Source of the DNA: Parcubacteria group bacterium M10-OD1-1
GTDB lineage: Bacteria; Patescibacteria; Paceibacteria; Moranbacterales; UBA2206
Assembly: GCA_003056145.1 (NCBI GenBank)
Contig: LSNL01000003.1
Span: forward strand, 124,001 to 188,000
Reading direction: 5' to 3'
Length of the DNA: 64,000 nucleotides
The position numbers and the translations under genes are program-made. A model generated the notes under the pieces. The model saw only the letters and a list, made by a program, of their open reading frames with translations, searched no databases and had not been told where the DNA came from. This document shows positions 8,120 to 15,580 of the stretch, piece by piece. Numbering within the stretch: the stretch's first letter is position 1; each line of letters begins with the position of its first letter.

Positions 8120-9229
8120 ATGAATAAATCAATTAATAGTAAAGGAGTTTCTTTTTACCCAAGGCAAATAGATATTTGTTTTAGTGAAAAATGCAATTTA
8201 GATTGTGATTATTGTTTTGTTAATAAGACAAGCGATAAGGTTTTAGATATTAAAAAAATCAAATCAGCTATAGATATTTTTCTGGATTTTCCAGGAAAAA
8301 ATAAAACAATTACTTTCACTACCAGCGAACCATTTATTAATCCGAGGCTTTTTAGAGATTCAATAAAATATATTTTTCAAGAGGTTAAGAAAAAAAATAT
8401 CAATATTTTGGTTATTGCAACTACCAATGGAATTCTTTTTAATAGAGAAATGCAGGAGTTTATTAAACGGTTAGATGATAGATTTATACTTAATTTTAGT
8501 CTAGACGGGAAAGAAGATAGTCATAATGCACACAGAAAAATTAAAAATTCCCAAAGCAATTATTTTGAATTAGCAATTAAAAATTTTAGCAATTTTTCTA
8601 GAAAAAATGGATATGTTAGAATTATTTCTACTATTGCTTCAGACCAAGTAAATTTTTTGCTGACTAATACTGAATTTATTATTAAACAAGGGTTCTCATA
8701 TATTGATTTATTTCCTCAACTGTTTAAAATATGGAGTAAAAAAGAAAGAGATGTTTTAGAGAGCAGTTTAAATTCTATAGTTGATAAAATTAATAAAAAA
8801 GAGGTAAAATTAGATTTAAGGATTCTAAATAGATTATGGGTAAGCACAGATTATGCAAAAATTATGTTGGGAGCAGATGGAAAATTTTATTTATTTGAAT
8901 GGGTGTTACCATTAAAAGAAAAGCATAGAAAGTTATTCCAAATAGGGGATTATCGGCATATTAATTTAGCCAAAAGAAAAAAATTGTTCGAGCTATTATT
9001 TAATCAGATATCAAAAGTAAATAAATCAAAATGTAGTACTTGTGAATATAATGCTTTTTGTTCAGATCCATTACCACTATATTTGTGGAGTCTATATAAT
9101 AAATATGATTTTTTAACCTATTTTAAAAACTTTTGTCAAATTTCTAAAATCATGATCAGGATAAGCAATAGAATTAAAATTAAAAATAGAACCGATAAAA
9201 GTAAATGGGAAGAAGTTATTAAAAAATAA
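8120..9229 (+). CDS. radical SAM protein of the Hxs locus (paralog 3, atypical)
   Basis: The 369-residue protein has C25, C29 and C32 (KCNLDCDYC), so the SAM-binding cluster should form. The usual GGEP motif has become TSEP, although SLDG is kept. The late CSTCEYNAFC and FC cysteines are present, while the earlier pair seen in paralog 1 is replaced by AKIM and LFEW. An 81-bp gap precedes it. It may be an enzyme with altered chemistry or a non-catalytic partner. Confidence 0.65.
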   Translation: MNKSINSKGVSFYPRQIDICFSEKCNLDCDYCFVNKTSDKVLDIKKIKSAIDIFLDFPGKNKTITFTTSEPFINPRLFRDSIKYIFQEVKKKNINILVIATTNGILFNREMQEFIKRLDDRFILNFSLDGKEDSHNAHRKIKNSQSNYFELAIKNFSNFSRKNGYVRIISTIASDQVNFLLTNTEFIIKQGFSYIDLFPQLFKIWSKKERDVLESSLNSIVDKINKKEVKLDLRILNRLWVSTDYAKIMLGADGKFYLFEWVLPLKEKHRKLFQIGDYRHINLAKRKKLFELLFNQISKVNKSKCSTCEYNAFCSDPLPLYLWSLYNKYDFLTYFKNFCQISKIMIRISNRIKIKNRTDKSKWEEVIKK

Positions 9230-9231
9230 AT

Positions 9232-9933
9232 ATGAAAAAAATTAAAGTAGCTTGCGTAATTAGTGGAGGGAAGGATGGAATTTTTGGATATTATCAATCT
9301 GTTAAAAAATATAATGTTGCAGTTTTACTGAATTTAAATGACAACAATAAAGATGTGAGTTTTCATCATTATCAAAAAGAATTAGTCGCATTGCAAGCCA
9401 AAGCGATTGGATTGCCATTAATACAAAAGACAGTAGTTGCTCAATATAGAAATCAAAATCTTTTTGAAGAGCAAATTTTTGATATTTTCTCTAAACTTAA
9501 AAAAGATGGGATTAGAGGTGTAATTCTTGGCTATGTTTTAACAGGTGATTATCAGCATGATTTATTAAAAAGAATTTGTAGTGAATTAGAGATAAAACTT
9601 ATTTTACCAAACTATAAAAGAAATTCGAAAATTGTCTTAACGGAAATCATTGAATCAAATATTGTAGCTATTATTACTTCTGTTATGAAAGGTAAGATTG
9701 CTAGGGAGTGGTTAGGGAAGCCAATTGATAAAAAATTCTTAAAGTATTTAATGAATAAAAAAAATATAGATTTTTGTGGTGACAAAGGAGAATTTCACAC
9801 TTTTGTTGTAGACGCCCCATTTTTTAAAAAGAAAATTTATTTTAATGAAATAGAAAAAAATAAAATACCTCTCAAAGATGATTTTTATGAATATTGTTTG
9901 AAAATTAAAAAATATTCTTTTCAGGATAGATAA
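9232..9933 (+). CDS. Dph6-like ATP-pyrophosphatase (diphthine-ammonia ligase family)
   Basis: The 233-residue protein begins with the PP-loop SGGKDG (11-16) of ATP pyrophosphatases. It continues with GLPL, a GVILGYV..GDYQ segment and ends with GEFHTFVVDAPFF, the C-terminal signature of the diphthine-ammonia ligase (Dph6/MJ0570) family. These enzymes adenylate a carboxylate and amidate it; in eukaryotes and archaea the substrate is diphthine, a modified histidine of EF2. Bacteria lack diphthamide, so another target is likely. The start lies 2 bp after a radical SAM gene and the next radical SAM gene follows after 11 bp, making it part of the Hxs locus. Action on the precursor is inferred. Confidence 0.72.
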   Translation: MKKIKVACVISGGKDGIFGYYQSVKKYNVAVLLNLNDNNKDVSFHHYQKELVALQAKAIGLPLIQKTVVAQYRNQNLFEEQIFDIFSKLKKDGIRGVILGYVLTGDYQHDLLKRICSELEIKLILPNYKRNSKIVLTEIIESNIVAIITSVMKGKIAREWLGKPIDKKFLKYLMNKKNIDFCGDKGEFHTFVVDAPFFKKKIYFNEIEKNKIPLKDDFYEYCLKIKKYSFQDR

Positions 9934-9944
9934 TTTTTAAAAAT

Positions 9945-10667
9945 ATGGAGAATAATAATATTTATATTTTAAATTTAGACTCTTGCAATCAAAGATGTTT
10001 ATTCTGTATGAAAGTAGATGATTTGAATAATAATAACCATATTAAAGAATTAGCTGATGTAAAAAAAGAAATATTTAAGGCCAAAGAAAATGGCTATCAA
10101 CTAATTGATTTTTTTGGAGGAGAGCCAACTGTTTTTTCTTTTCTTTCTAAATCCATTTCTTTAGCACAGAAGAATGGAATGTTAGTGATGTTAGCCACTA
10201 ATGGGGTAAAATTTTCTTCGAAAGAATATGCAACCAATTTTTTTAAAGAAATAGATTCACAAAAGATAACTTTTAGAGTATCAATGCATAGTCAAAATCA
10301 CGGAGTACATGATTACATAACTCAATTAAAGGGAAGTCACAAAAGAACAGAAACTGGAATCTTAAACATATTAAATTATGTTGAGAAATTAACAGCTAAT
10401 ATTGTGATAACATCTTTAAATTTTAAAGAGTTGAGTAAAATAGTTCAATATTTACATGGTTTAGGAGTGAAAGGTGTAAAGTTCTCTGCTTTGCAATTGC
10501 AAGGGGAGATTCTAAAGAATAAACGATTAATTGTTGATTATAAAGAATTTAGGAAATACCTTTTAGAGGCGGTACTATTGTCAAAAAAATTAAAATTTAA
10601 AAGCATTGAAATTGAGAAAATTAATAAAAGTGAATTGAATAAATTAAATTTTGTAAAGTTTCTATAA
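9945..10667 (+). CDS. short radical SAM protein of the Hxs locus (possible HxsC counterpart)
   Basis: The 240-residue protein has cluster ligands C14, C18 and C21 (SCNQRCLFC), GGEP at about 58-61, and MHSQNHGVHDYITQLKGS, which resembles the 'HDYI.Q..GS' segment of HxsC and related radical SAM enzymes. It ends after the barrel and has no SPASM domain. It is the last gene of the locus. It could be the reduced HxsC counterpart, but general radical SAM similarity could explain the same motif. Confidence 0.6.
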   Translation: MENNNIYILNLDSCNQRCLFCMKVDDLNNNNHIKELADVKKEIFKAKENGYQLIDFFGGEPTVFSFLSKSISLAQKNGMLVMLATNGVKFSSKEYATNFFKEIDSQKITFRVSMHSQNHGVHDYITQLKGSHKRTETGILNILNYVEKLTANIVITSLNFKELSKIVQYLHGLGVKGVKFSALQLQGEILKNKRLIVDYKEFRKYLLEAVLLSKKLKFKSIEIEKINKSELNKLNFVKFL

Positions 10668-10690
10668 CTATTTAAGTCTATAATGAGATT

Positions 10691-11521
10691 ATGCGACAAT
10701 ACGGATATTTTAACGGTAAAATTATTACTAATGATAAAATTAAAATTAGCCCTTACGATATAGGTTTACTACGTGGTTACGGGGTTTTTGATGTAATGCG
10801 AACACGGAATGGAAAACCATTTCTTCTGGCTAAACACTGGGAAAGATTACAAAATTCTGCTCAAGAATTAAACTTAAAAATTCCAATTTTAGAAAAAGAA
10901 TTTGCTAAAATTATTAGAAAATTATTAGAAAAAAATAAATTTCAGGAGTCAACTATTAGAACGGTTCTAACGGGAGGAGAAAGTTCTAATGGATTTTCTT
11001 TAGAAGGAAAATTTACCTTTTTTATTTTAATTGAACAGTTTAATTCTCTGCCAAAAAAATATTTAAGAGAGGGTGTAAAAGTGATAACTACTAATTTTCA
11101 TCGAAATTTTCCTCAAGCTAAAATAACCAATCATTTATTGGCAATTAAAATGCAAAAAGAAAGAATTAGAAAGAAAGCCTATGAAATTATCTATACTTAT
11201 AAAAACTTGGCTTTGGAAGCGACTACAAGTAATTTATTCATTGTAAGAAATGATAAAATTATTACTGCTAAAGAAGGAATTTTACCTGGAATTACTAGGG
11301 GGCTCGTGTTAGATTTGGCTAAGAGAGAAGGATTATTAGTAATTGAAAAAAATATTTCAGTCAGAAATTTGTTTTCTGCTCAAGAAGTATTTTTAACAGC
11401 CTCTAGTAAGGATATTCTTCCTGTAAGAGAGATAGATGGTAAAAAGGTGGGCGATGGTCAACCTGGAGAAAAAACCAAAATATTGATAGAAACTTTTCAA
11501 AAGTTTGTCAAAAATTATTGA
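10691..11521 (+). CDS. class IV aminotransferase (IlvE/PabC/Dat family)
   Basis: The 276-residue PLP enzyme has the family landmarks: an N-terminal YFNGK...RGYGVFD, the Schiff-base lysine in QAKITNH (about K144), the E-A-T-T-S-N-LF segment that positions the cofactor, and GILPGITR. It could be a branched-chain amino acid aminotransferase, a D-amino acid aminotransferase or an aminodeoxychorismate lyase; length and motifs do not decide. It lies 23 bp after the last radical SAM gene but is more likely an independent metabolic gene. Confidence 0.8.
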   Translation: MRQYGYFNGKIITNDKIKISPYDIGLLRGYGVFDVMRTRNGKPFLLAKHWERLQNSAQELNLKIPILEKEFAKIIRKLLEKNKFQESTIRTVLTGGESSNGFSLEGKFTFFILIEQFNSLPKKYLREGVKVITTNFHRNFPQAKITNHLLAIKMQKERIRKKAYEIIYTYKNLALEATTSNLFIVRNDKIITAKEGILPGITRGLVLDLAKREGLLVIEKNISVRNLFSAQEVFLTASSKDILPVREIDGKKVGDGQPGEKTKILIETFQKFVKNY

Positions 11522-11568
11522 TTGAATTAAACTAGAAGTTGAGATAGCTAGTAGAAATTAAAATTTAA

Positions 11569-11641
11569 GTCCTCGTAGCTCAGTGGATAGAGCGTCTGGT
11601 TGCGGTCCAGAAGGTCGGAGGTTCGATTCTTCCCGAGGACA
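11569..11641 (+). tRNA. tRNA-Arg (anticodon GCG)
   Basis: A 73-nt cloverleaf: acceptor GTCCTCG/CGAGGAC, D stem GCTC/GAGC, anticodon stem TCTGG/CCAGA around loop TTGCGGT (anticodon GCG, reading CGC/CGU), and a T arm with TTCGATT. The discriminator is A and no CCA is encoded. A recombinase remnant follows. Confidence 0.93.
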
Positions 11642-11754
11642 CTAAAAGAGCCTCTATTTAAATAGGGATTTTATATTGGAAAAGAGAAAGTAGAATTTCC
11701 ATAAAAACTTTTTTTAAACAAAATCCTGAATAAATCGGTGTGTTTCCGCTTGCT

Positions 11755-11786
11755 TCTGTTTCGCTTTGGCGAAATCAAAACAGAAA
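11755..11786. repeat. nested inverted repeat
   Basis: Arms TTCTG...CAGAA enclose a perfect TTTCGC-TTTG-GCGAAA hairpin. It lies between tRNA-Arg and the recombinase remnant and may belong to the same decayed element. Confidence 0.5.
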
Positions 11787-11832
11787 ATTTTACTTTCCCT
11801 CTTAAAAGAAAAAGTCAAAAAAGTTTCTTTGT

Positions 11833-11901
11833 TTTCTGCTTGGGTAAATGCTTCAATAACTTAATTTGAAAAAGAAAAAACGGGAATTACCCAAGCAGAA
11901 A
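11833..11901. repeat. 15-bp perfect inverted repeat
   Basis: TTTCTGCTTGGGTAA (11833-11847) and its exact complement (11887-11901) are separated by 39 bp at the start of the recombinase remnant. The right arm abuts the left arm of a second inverted repeat (11902-11918 with 12064-12080). Confidence 0.85.
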
Positions 11902-12080
11902 GCTCTTTCGCCCAAAAAACGCAAGATGAGCTTGTAAAAATAGAAACAAAGCTTGACCGTTTGCTTGATTTGCAATTAGAGGGCAATGTGTCGCAAACGG
12001 AATATGCCGTTAAAAAGCAAAGGCTAATTCTTACAAAAAAGGATTTGGAAGAAAAAATTTCCGTTTTTGGGCGAAAGAGC
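11902..12080. repeat. 17-bp perfect inverted repeat, widely spaced
   Basis: GCTCTTTCGCCCAAAAA (11902-11918) is complementary to 12064-12080 inside the recombinase frame. Beyond the 17 bp the match continues as CG after one extra A in the left arm. Confidence 0.85.
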
Positions 12081-12320
12081 AATAATCGGTTCGAACTCGC
12101 CATTGCCTTTCTAAAAGACGCCAACCAAGCCGAAAAATATGCTCAACAAAAAAATCCCGAAAGGATTCGGGATTTTCTAAAAAAGATTGGTTCAAACCTT
12201 CACATTGTCAATCGCACGCTGGCATACGACCTTAAAAAACCTTGAATTATAACGGAAAAATACCATACCGAGACGCAACGCGCCGAGGCAACCTCTTACG
12301 ATTTTACAAAAATTCAAATT

Positions 12321-12410
12321 TGGCGGAGAGGCAGGGATTCGAACCCTGGAACCCGATTAAAGGTTAACACGTTAGCAGTGTGCCGCTTTCGACCACTCAG
12401 CCACCTCTCC
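12321..12410 (-). tRNA. tRNA-Ser (anticodon GCT)
   Basis: On the minus strand a type II tRNA with acceptor GGAGAGG/CCTCTCC, discriminator G and an encoded CCA. The anticodon loop CTGCTAA gives GCT (serine AGC/AGU codons), and there is a long variable arm and a TTCGAAT T loop. Confidence 0.93.
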
Positions 12411-12467
12411 ATTTTATTAGGAAAACAAGTGTAATTTTCCTTTCTAAATATATCTATTAAGATTAAA

Positions 12468-12487
12468 TTACGATTTTAAAATCGTAA
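12468..12487. repeat. 20-bp perfect palindrome
   Basis: TTACGATTTT followed by its exact complement, with no spacer. It lies between the tRNA-Ser 5' end and the 3' end of the DUF389 gene, both on the minus strand, so it could be a regulator site for the tRNA or a transcript-end structure. Its AT content makes a strong terminator unlikely. Confidence 0.6.
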
Positions 12488-12566
12488 CTATTTAAGTTTA
12501 ACAGGTTTTTTAAAAAAATCAATAAAACTTTATTTTTTAAAGGATAATTTTGTCGGAAACAAAAAA

Positions 12567-13283
12567 TTAATTTTTAGTTTGCTCTTTTTTGGCTTTTTTA
12601 ATTTCAGCTATGACCGCTGCAGTTTCTTTCTTAATTGTTTCCATAGCTATTTTTCTTTTAATATATAGATGCATCAATGAGAAAACTATCATACTAGCAA
12701 AGATAATTCCTACTATATTTAGCAAGAATAGAACAAAAGAATTACTAATAATAGCCCAATTAAAATGGGCGATTCCTATTCCCATTAACGCGAGAGGAGG
12801 AATAATAGCTACTGAAATGGCAACTCCTGGTAAGGTTTCGCTTAAATGAGGCTTAATTAAAGCAAAAGAAGCTGCGAAACCAGCTACAATAGCAATAGCT
12901 CCATAAATTAAAGAGGGTTGAATATGAGATATAATTTGAGTGTTAGCCTTAAAATCTGAGGTGAAAAATAAAGTTACTAAAGCTGAAGAAGCTACACCAA
13001 AGGCCATTGATTTTACGATTGTATAGAAAGATCGAGAAATAACTTTGCTATCAGCGATAACTATTCCTAAGGAAAGGCTTAAAATGGGATAAAGCATCGG
13101 AGCAATTAGCATACTACCAATAATAACAGCTGAATTATTAATCAAAAAACCAAAAGTTGCCATTAAAATAGAGAGAACAATCATTAAAAAAAAGTCTTGA
13201 CGAGGAGTACTTTCACGAATTAAATTTTCAATAGCATGAGACTTATCTTTCTCGGTTAGATTATTAAATAATACTAAAGTCAT
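12567..13283 (-). CDS. DUF389 (TIGR00341-type) membrane protein
   Basis: The 238-residue protein has about six hydrophobic segments and the family's conserved stretches: FGFLINNSAVIIGSMLIAPM near residue 44, a SLSLG segment, and VAISVAIIPPLA near residue 151. DUF389 proteins are integral membrane proteins of unknown function found across bacteria and archaea. The last 30 residues are Lys/Glu-rich and cytoplasmic. It is monocistronic and divergent from the arsR operon. Confidence 0.85.
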   Translation of the reverse strand: MTLVLFNNLTEKDKSHAIENLIRESTPRQDFFLMIVLSILMATFGFLINNSAVIIGSMLIAPMLYPILSLSLGIVIADSKVISRSFYTIVKSMAFGVASSALVTLFFTSDFKANTQIISHIQPSLIYGAIAIVAGFAASFALIKPHLSETLPGVAISVAIIPPLALMGIGIAHFNWAIISNSFVLFLLNIVGIIFASMIVFSLMHLYIKRKIAMETIKKETAAVIAEIKKAKKEQTKN

Positions 13284-13505
13284 AATTTTTTTATAAGATT
13301 TAATATTTTCATTATAAAACAGTTATTTTTTTAAAGCAACAAAAGAGGTCATTTAGTAGTTAAATAGATTAACAGGAAATTAAAACTATCACTTCAATTG
13401 GTCTGATTAAGCTTACTTTGATAGGTGATTTTGTTTTAATTAGTTTAAATTAAAATTTTAAAAATCAGTATAAATAGTTAAGCCTAAAGTAGCATTTTTA
13501 AAAAT

Positions 13506-13552
13506 TTGACAAGTATTCTTTGTCTTGATAGTATATCAATATAATTAGATAT
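13506..13552 (+). promoter_or_regulatory. arsR operon promoter and probable ArsR operator
   Basis: TTGACA (13506-13511), a 17-bp spacer and TAGTAT (13529-13534) form a good promoter. An inverted repeat ATATC (13533-13537) / GATAT (13548-13552) overlaps and follows the -10, a usual position for an ArsR/SmtB operator. The rest of the 286-bp divergent gap (13284-13569) is AT-rich without a recognisable gene. Confidence 0.55.
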
Positions 13553-13569
13553 AGTTAATACTAATTAAT

Positions 13570-13878
13570 ATGAGTTATGATTGTTGTAGTCGTTCTAGCC
13601 TTAGAGAACTTTCTCAAGTTTCTCTGTTTTTAAAAGCAGTCGCTGATGAAAATCGATTAAAGATTATTTGTTTTCTAAGAAAGCAAGAACGGTGTGTTTG
13701 TGAAATTGTAGAATTTTTGAACTTGCCTCAAAATCTAGTCTCCCATCATTTAGGGGTTCTTAGAGAACGAGAGATAGTTTCTACTAAAAAAGATGGGTTA
13801 AAGGTACTATACTCTTTAAATGATAAAAATATTTCAAAAACTCTTAAATTTCTTAATTTTTTAATCTCAAAATTATAA
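13570..13878 (+). CDS. ArsR/SmtB-family transcriptional regulator
   Basis: The 102-residue winged-helix protein has the ArsR core: FLKAVADENRLKIICFL, a recognition helix around QNLVSHHLGVL and the wing KDGLKVLYSL. Cysteines in ERCVCE at the start of helix 3 match the metal/metalloid sensing position of ArsR, and a further CC pair lies at residues 5-6. It is the first gene of the operon and overlaps the next by one base (TAATG). It probably represses the operon until a thiophilic metal or arsenical binds. Confidence 0.88.
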   Translation: MSYDCCSRSSLRELSQVSLFLKAVADENRLKIICFLRKQERCVCEIVEFLNLPQNLVSHHLGVLREREIVSTKKDGLKVLYSLNDKNISKTLKFLNFLISKL

Positions 13879-14135
13879 TGGAAAAAATAAATATTCAAGT
13901 TTTTGGTTCAGGTTGTCCGACTTGTAAAATTCTTTACGAAAAAGTTTCTCAAGTAGCACAACAAATTGATTCGTCGTTAACAGTAGAGTACGTAACTGAT
14001 ATTACGAAAATGGTTGAACTAGGTGCTATGAGTAGCCCAGTTTTTGCTATTAATAATAAAATAATTACGGCTGGTAGAATTCCAAATGAAGAAGAAATTA
14101 AATCAGCAATTGAAGAAAATAGTAGCAATAATTAA
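13878..14135 (+). CDS. small thioredoxin-like redox protein
   Basis: The 85-residue protein has a CPTC active site near residue 13, a cis-Pro segment (SSPVFAINN) near residue 54 and a final GR.PNEEEI helix, the layout of the 'redox-active disulfide protein 2' family. Such proteins are often encoded with ArsR and DUF318/ArsP permeases, as here, and probably reduce or hand over the permease substrate. Confidence 0.82.
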   Translation: MEKINIQVFGSGCPTCKILYEKVSQVAQQIDSSLTVEYVTDITKMVELGAMSSPVFAINNKIITAGRIPNEEEIKSAIEENSSNN

Positions 14136-14146
14136 ATCTAAAAAAT

Positions 14147-14203
14147 ATGGAAAAATATACTGGGCGATGTTATGGAAAAAAGGATGAAAATTTTAATGTT
14201 TAA
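14147..14203 (+). other. possible 18-codon reading frame between trx-like gene and feoA
   Basis: An ATG frame of 18 codons with one Cys and many charged residues occupies part of the 124-bp gap. There is no clear ribosome binding site. It may be noise or the start of a decayed gene. Confidence 0.15.
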
Positions 14204-14259
14204 GGTTGGATTTTTTGTAAAAAAATAGCTTTAATTTTAATCAATTAAAAAAGCGAAAG

Positions 14260-14523
14260 ATGAAAAGAAAAGAAGCAGGAAAAAATGAACTAACTTTGTT
14301 TGATCTAAGAATAGGACGAGAAGGGATTGTTGGAGAAATTTTAGCTCCTTATTTCATTAAAGAAAGACTGCATCATTTGGGTATCATTAGTGGTATCATG
14401 ATTACTCCAATTGAAGCTACTCCTTTAGGTTCTCCCAGGGTTTACCTATATTTACATACTCAAATTGCGATTAGAAATGATTTAGCTAGAAAAATTAGAA
14501 TAAAGTATGTTGATAAAAACTAA
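14260..14523 (+). CDS. feoA: FeoA-domain protein
   Basis: The 87-residue protein has the SH3-like FeoA pattern: an N-terminal L.DL..G..G.V, RLHHLGIISG, TPLGSPRVYLY, and a final strand with IAIRNDLARKI. FeoA is a small cytoplasmic partner of the FeoB ferrous iron channel. Here feoA and feoB are separated by two half-permease genes. Confidence 0.8.
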   Translation: MKRKEAGKNELTLFDLRIGREGIVGEILAPYFIKERLHHLGIISGIMITPIEATPLGSPRVYLYLHTQIAIRNDLARKIRIKYVDKN

Positions 14524-14579
14524 AATTCTAAGAATGCTTTAATAGAAAGAATTAATAGCTGAAATAAAAAAGATTAATC

Positions 14580-15011
14580 TTGAACAAAATAAAAATAATG
14601 AAAGTTAAAAAAGCAATTCGGAAAAGTTTAAATAGCTTAAAAACAATGGTGCCAATTTTAATTGGAATTTTATTATTAGTAAATTTAATTACTGTTGCAT
14701 TTAGTGATAGTTATTCAAAGTTATTTACAGGAAATTATATTAGAGATTCTTTTATTGGTGCGTTGGCAGGAAGTGTTTCTTTCGGAATTCCCGTAACTAG
14801 TTATATTATTGGAGGGGAACTATTAAAGGATGGTGTTAGTTTATTAGCGGTTACAGCTTTTATTTTAGCTTGGTCAACAGTTGGATTCGCAATGTTACCA
14901 CTAGAGATATCTTTTTTAGGAAAAAAATTTGCTATCGTTCGTAATATTATCAATTTTATTTTTTCGATTATAATTGCAAGTATAGTAGTTTTAATTTTAA
15001 AAATAGTCTAG
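14580..15011 (+). CDS. half-size permease, first half (DUF318/ArsP-like)
   Basis: I accept the TTG start at 14580; an in-frame ATG lies at 14598. The 143-residue protein has about four hydrophobic helices. Its centre, GIPVTSYIIGGELLKDG, followed by LAVTAFILAWSTVG, resembles one repeat of the DUF318/ArsP permease fold, but the CSCSS motif of the full-length permease at 17392 is missing. It is 11 bp from a second half-size protein, so the two probably assemble as a split permease. Confidence 0.6.
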   Translation: MNKIKIMKVKKAIRKSLNSLKTMVPILIGILLLVNLITVAFSDSYSKLFTGNYIRDSFIGALAGSVSFGIPVTSYIIGGELLKDGVSLLAVTAFILAWSTVGFAMLPLEISFLGKKFAIVRNIINFIFSIIIASIVVLILKIV

Positions 15012-15022
15012 GTTTTAAAAAT

Positions 15023-15544
15023 ATGTTAAATAAACTACAATTGAAAAAAATTCCAGGAACAGTTAAATTTTTAATTGGTGTGCTTTTTATTTATGGTTTG
15101 ATATTTTTTATTAATAAATCCTTGATTATTTCTGGAATTGAAAAAACTTACTGGATGCTTCTTAAGATTGTTCCCTTGTTGATATTTGTTTTGGTGATTA
15201 TGATAATAGTAAATCTATACGTTGATTCTGGAAAAATTAAAAAACATTTAGGGAAGGAATCTGGTTTTAGGGGGTGGATTTATGCTATAATAATAGGAAT
15301 TTTAATTTCTGGACCACCATATATTCTTTATCCAATGCTAAAAGAATTTAAAGAAAATGGTATGAAGAATAGTTTATTGGCAGTGTTTTTATATAATAGA
15401 AATGTAAAAATTGCTTTTATCCCTGTGATGATTTATTATTTTGGATTGAAATTTACTATAATAATATCACTAGCTATAATCTTATTCTCTATTTTAAATG
15501 GTTTATTGATTGGATTTTTTGTAAAAGATGAATCACTTATATAG
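15023..15544 (+). CDS. half-size permease, second half
   Basis: The 173-residue protein has about five hydrophobic helices. It contains SGKIKKHLGKESGFRG and GILISGPPYILYPML, which parallel the loop-plus-helix of the second repeat of DUF318-type permeases. It directly follows the first half. The substrate is unknown; position between feoA and feoB suggests a metal or metalloid. Confidence 0.58.
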   Translation: MLNKLQLKKIPGTVKFLIGVLFIYGLIFFINKSLIISGIEKTYWMLLKIVPLLIFVLVIMIIVNLYVDSGKIKKHLGKESGFRGWIYAIIIGILISGPPYILYPMLKEFKENGMKNSLLAVFLYNRNVKIAFIPVMIYYFGLKFTIIISLAIILFSILNGLLIGFFVKDESLI

Positions 15545-15580
15545 ATTAATGATTTTTTAAATGAGTTTAAATTAGAAAAT

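Larger units (their letters stand above)
11820..12245 (+). pseudogene. remnant of a large serine recombinase (C-terminal end)
   Basis: The frame is open from 11865, after an in-frame TAA at 11862. Its 126 codons read like the C-terminal coiled coil and end of large serine recombinases: a KLDRLLDLQLEG...EY..KK hinge, LEEKI, then a DANQAEK helix, IRDFLKKIGSN and a terminal KKP. The catalytic N-terminal domain and zinc region are absent from the window. The first part of the remnant is disturbed by two long inverted repeats. Local GC is higher than in the neighbours. It is probably what is left of an element that entered beside tRNA-Arg. Confidence 0.7.

Noticed and set aside
9945..10667. Firm assignment as HxsC
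   Set aside because: The HDYI.Q..G motif is suggestive, but the protein is short, lacks the C-terminal Cys region and the motif is shared with other radical SAM enzymes.
11569..12410. Intact element integrated in tRNA-Arg with a duplicated tRNA 3' end
   Set aside because: I found no second copy of the tRNA-Arg 3' end near the recombinase remnant.
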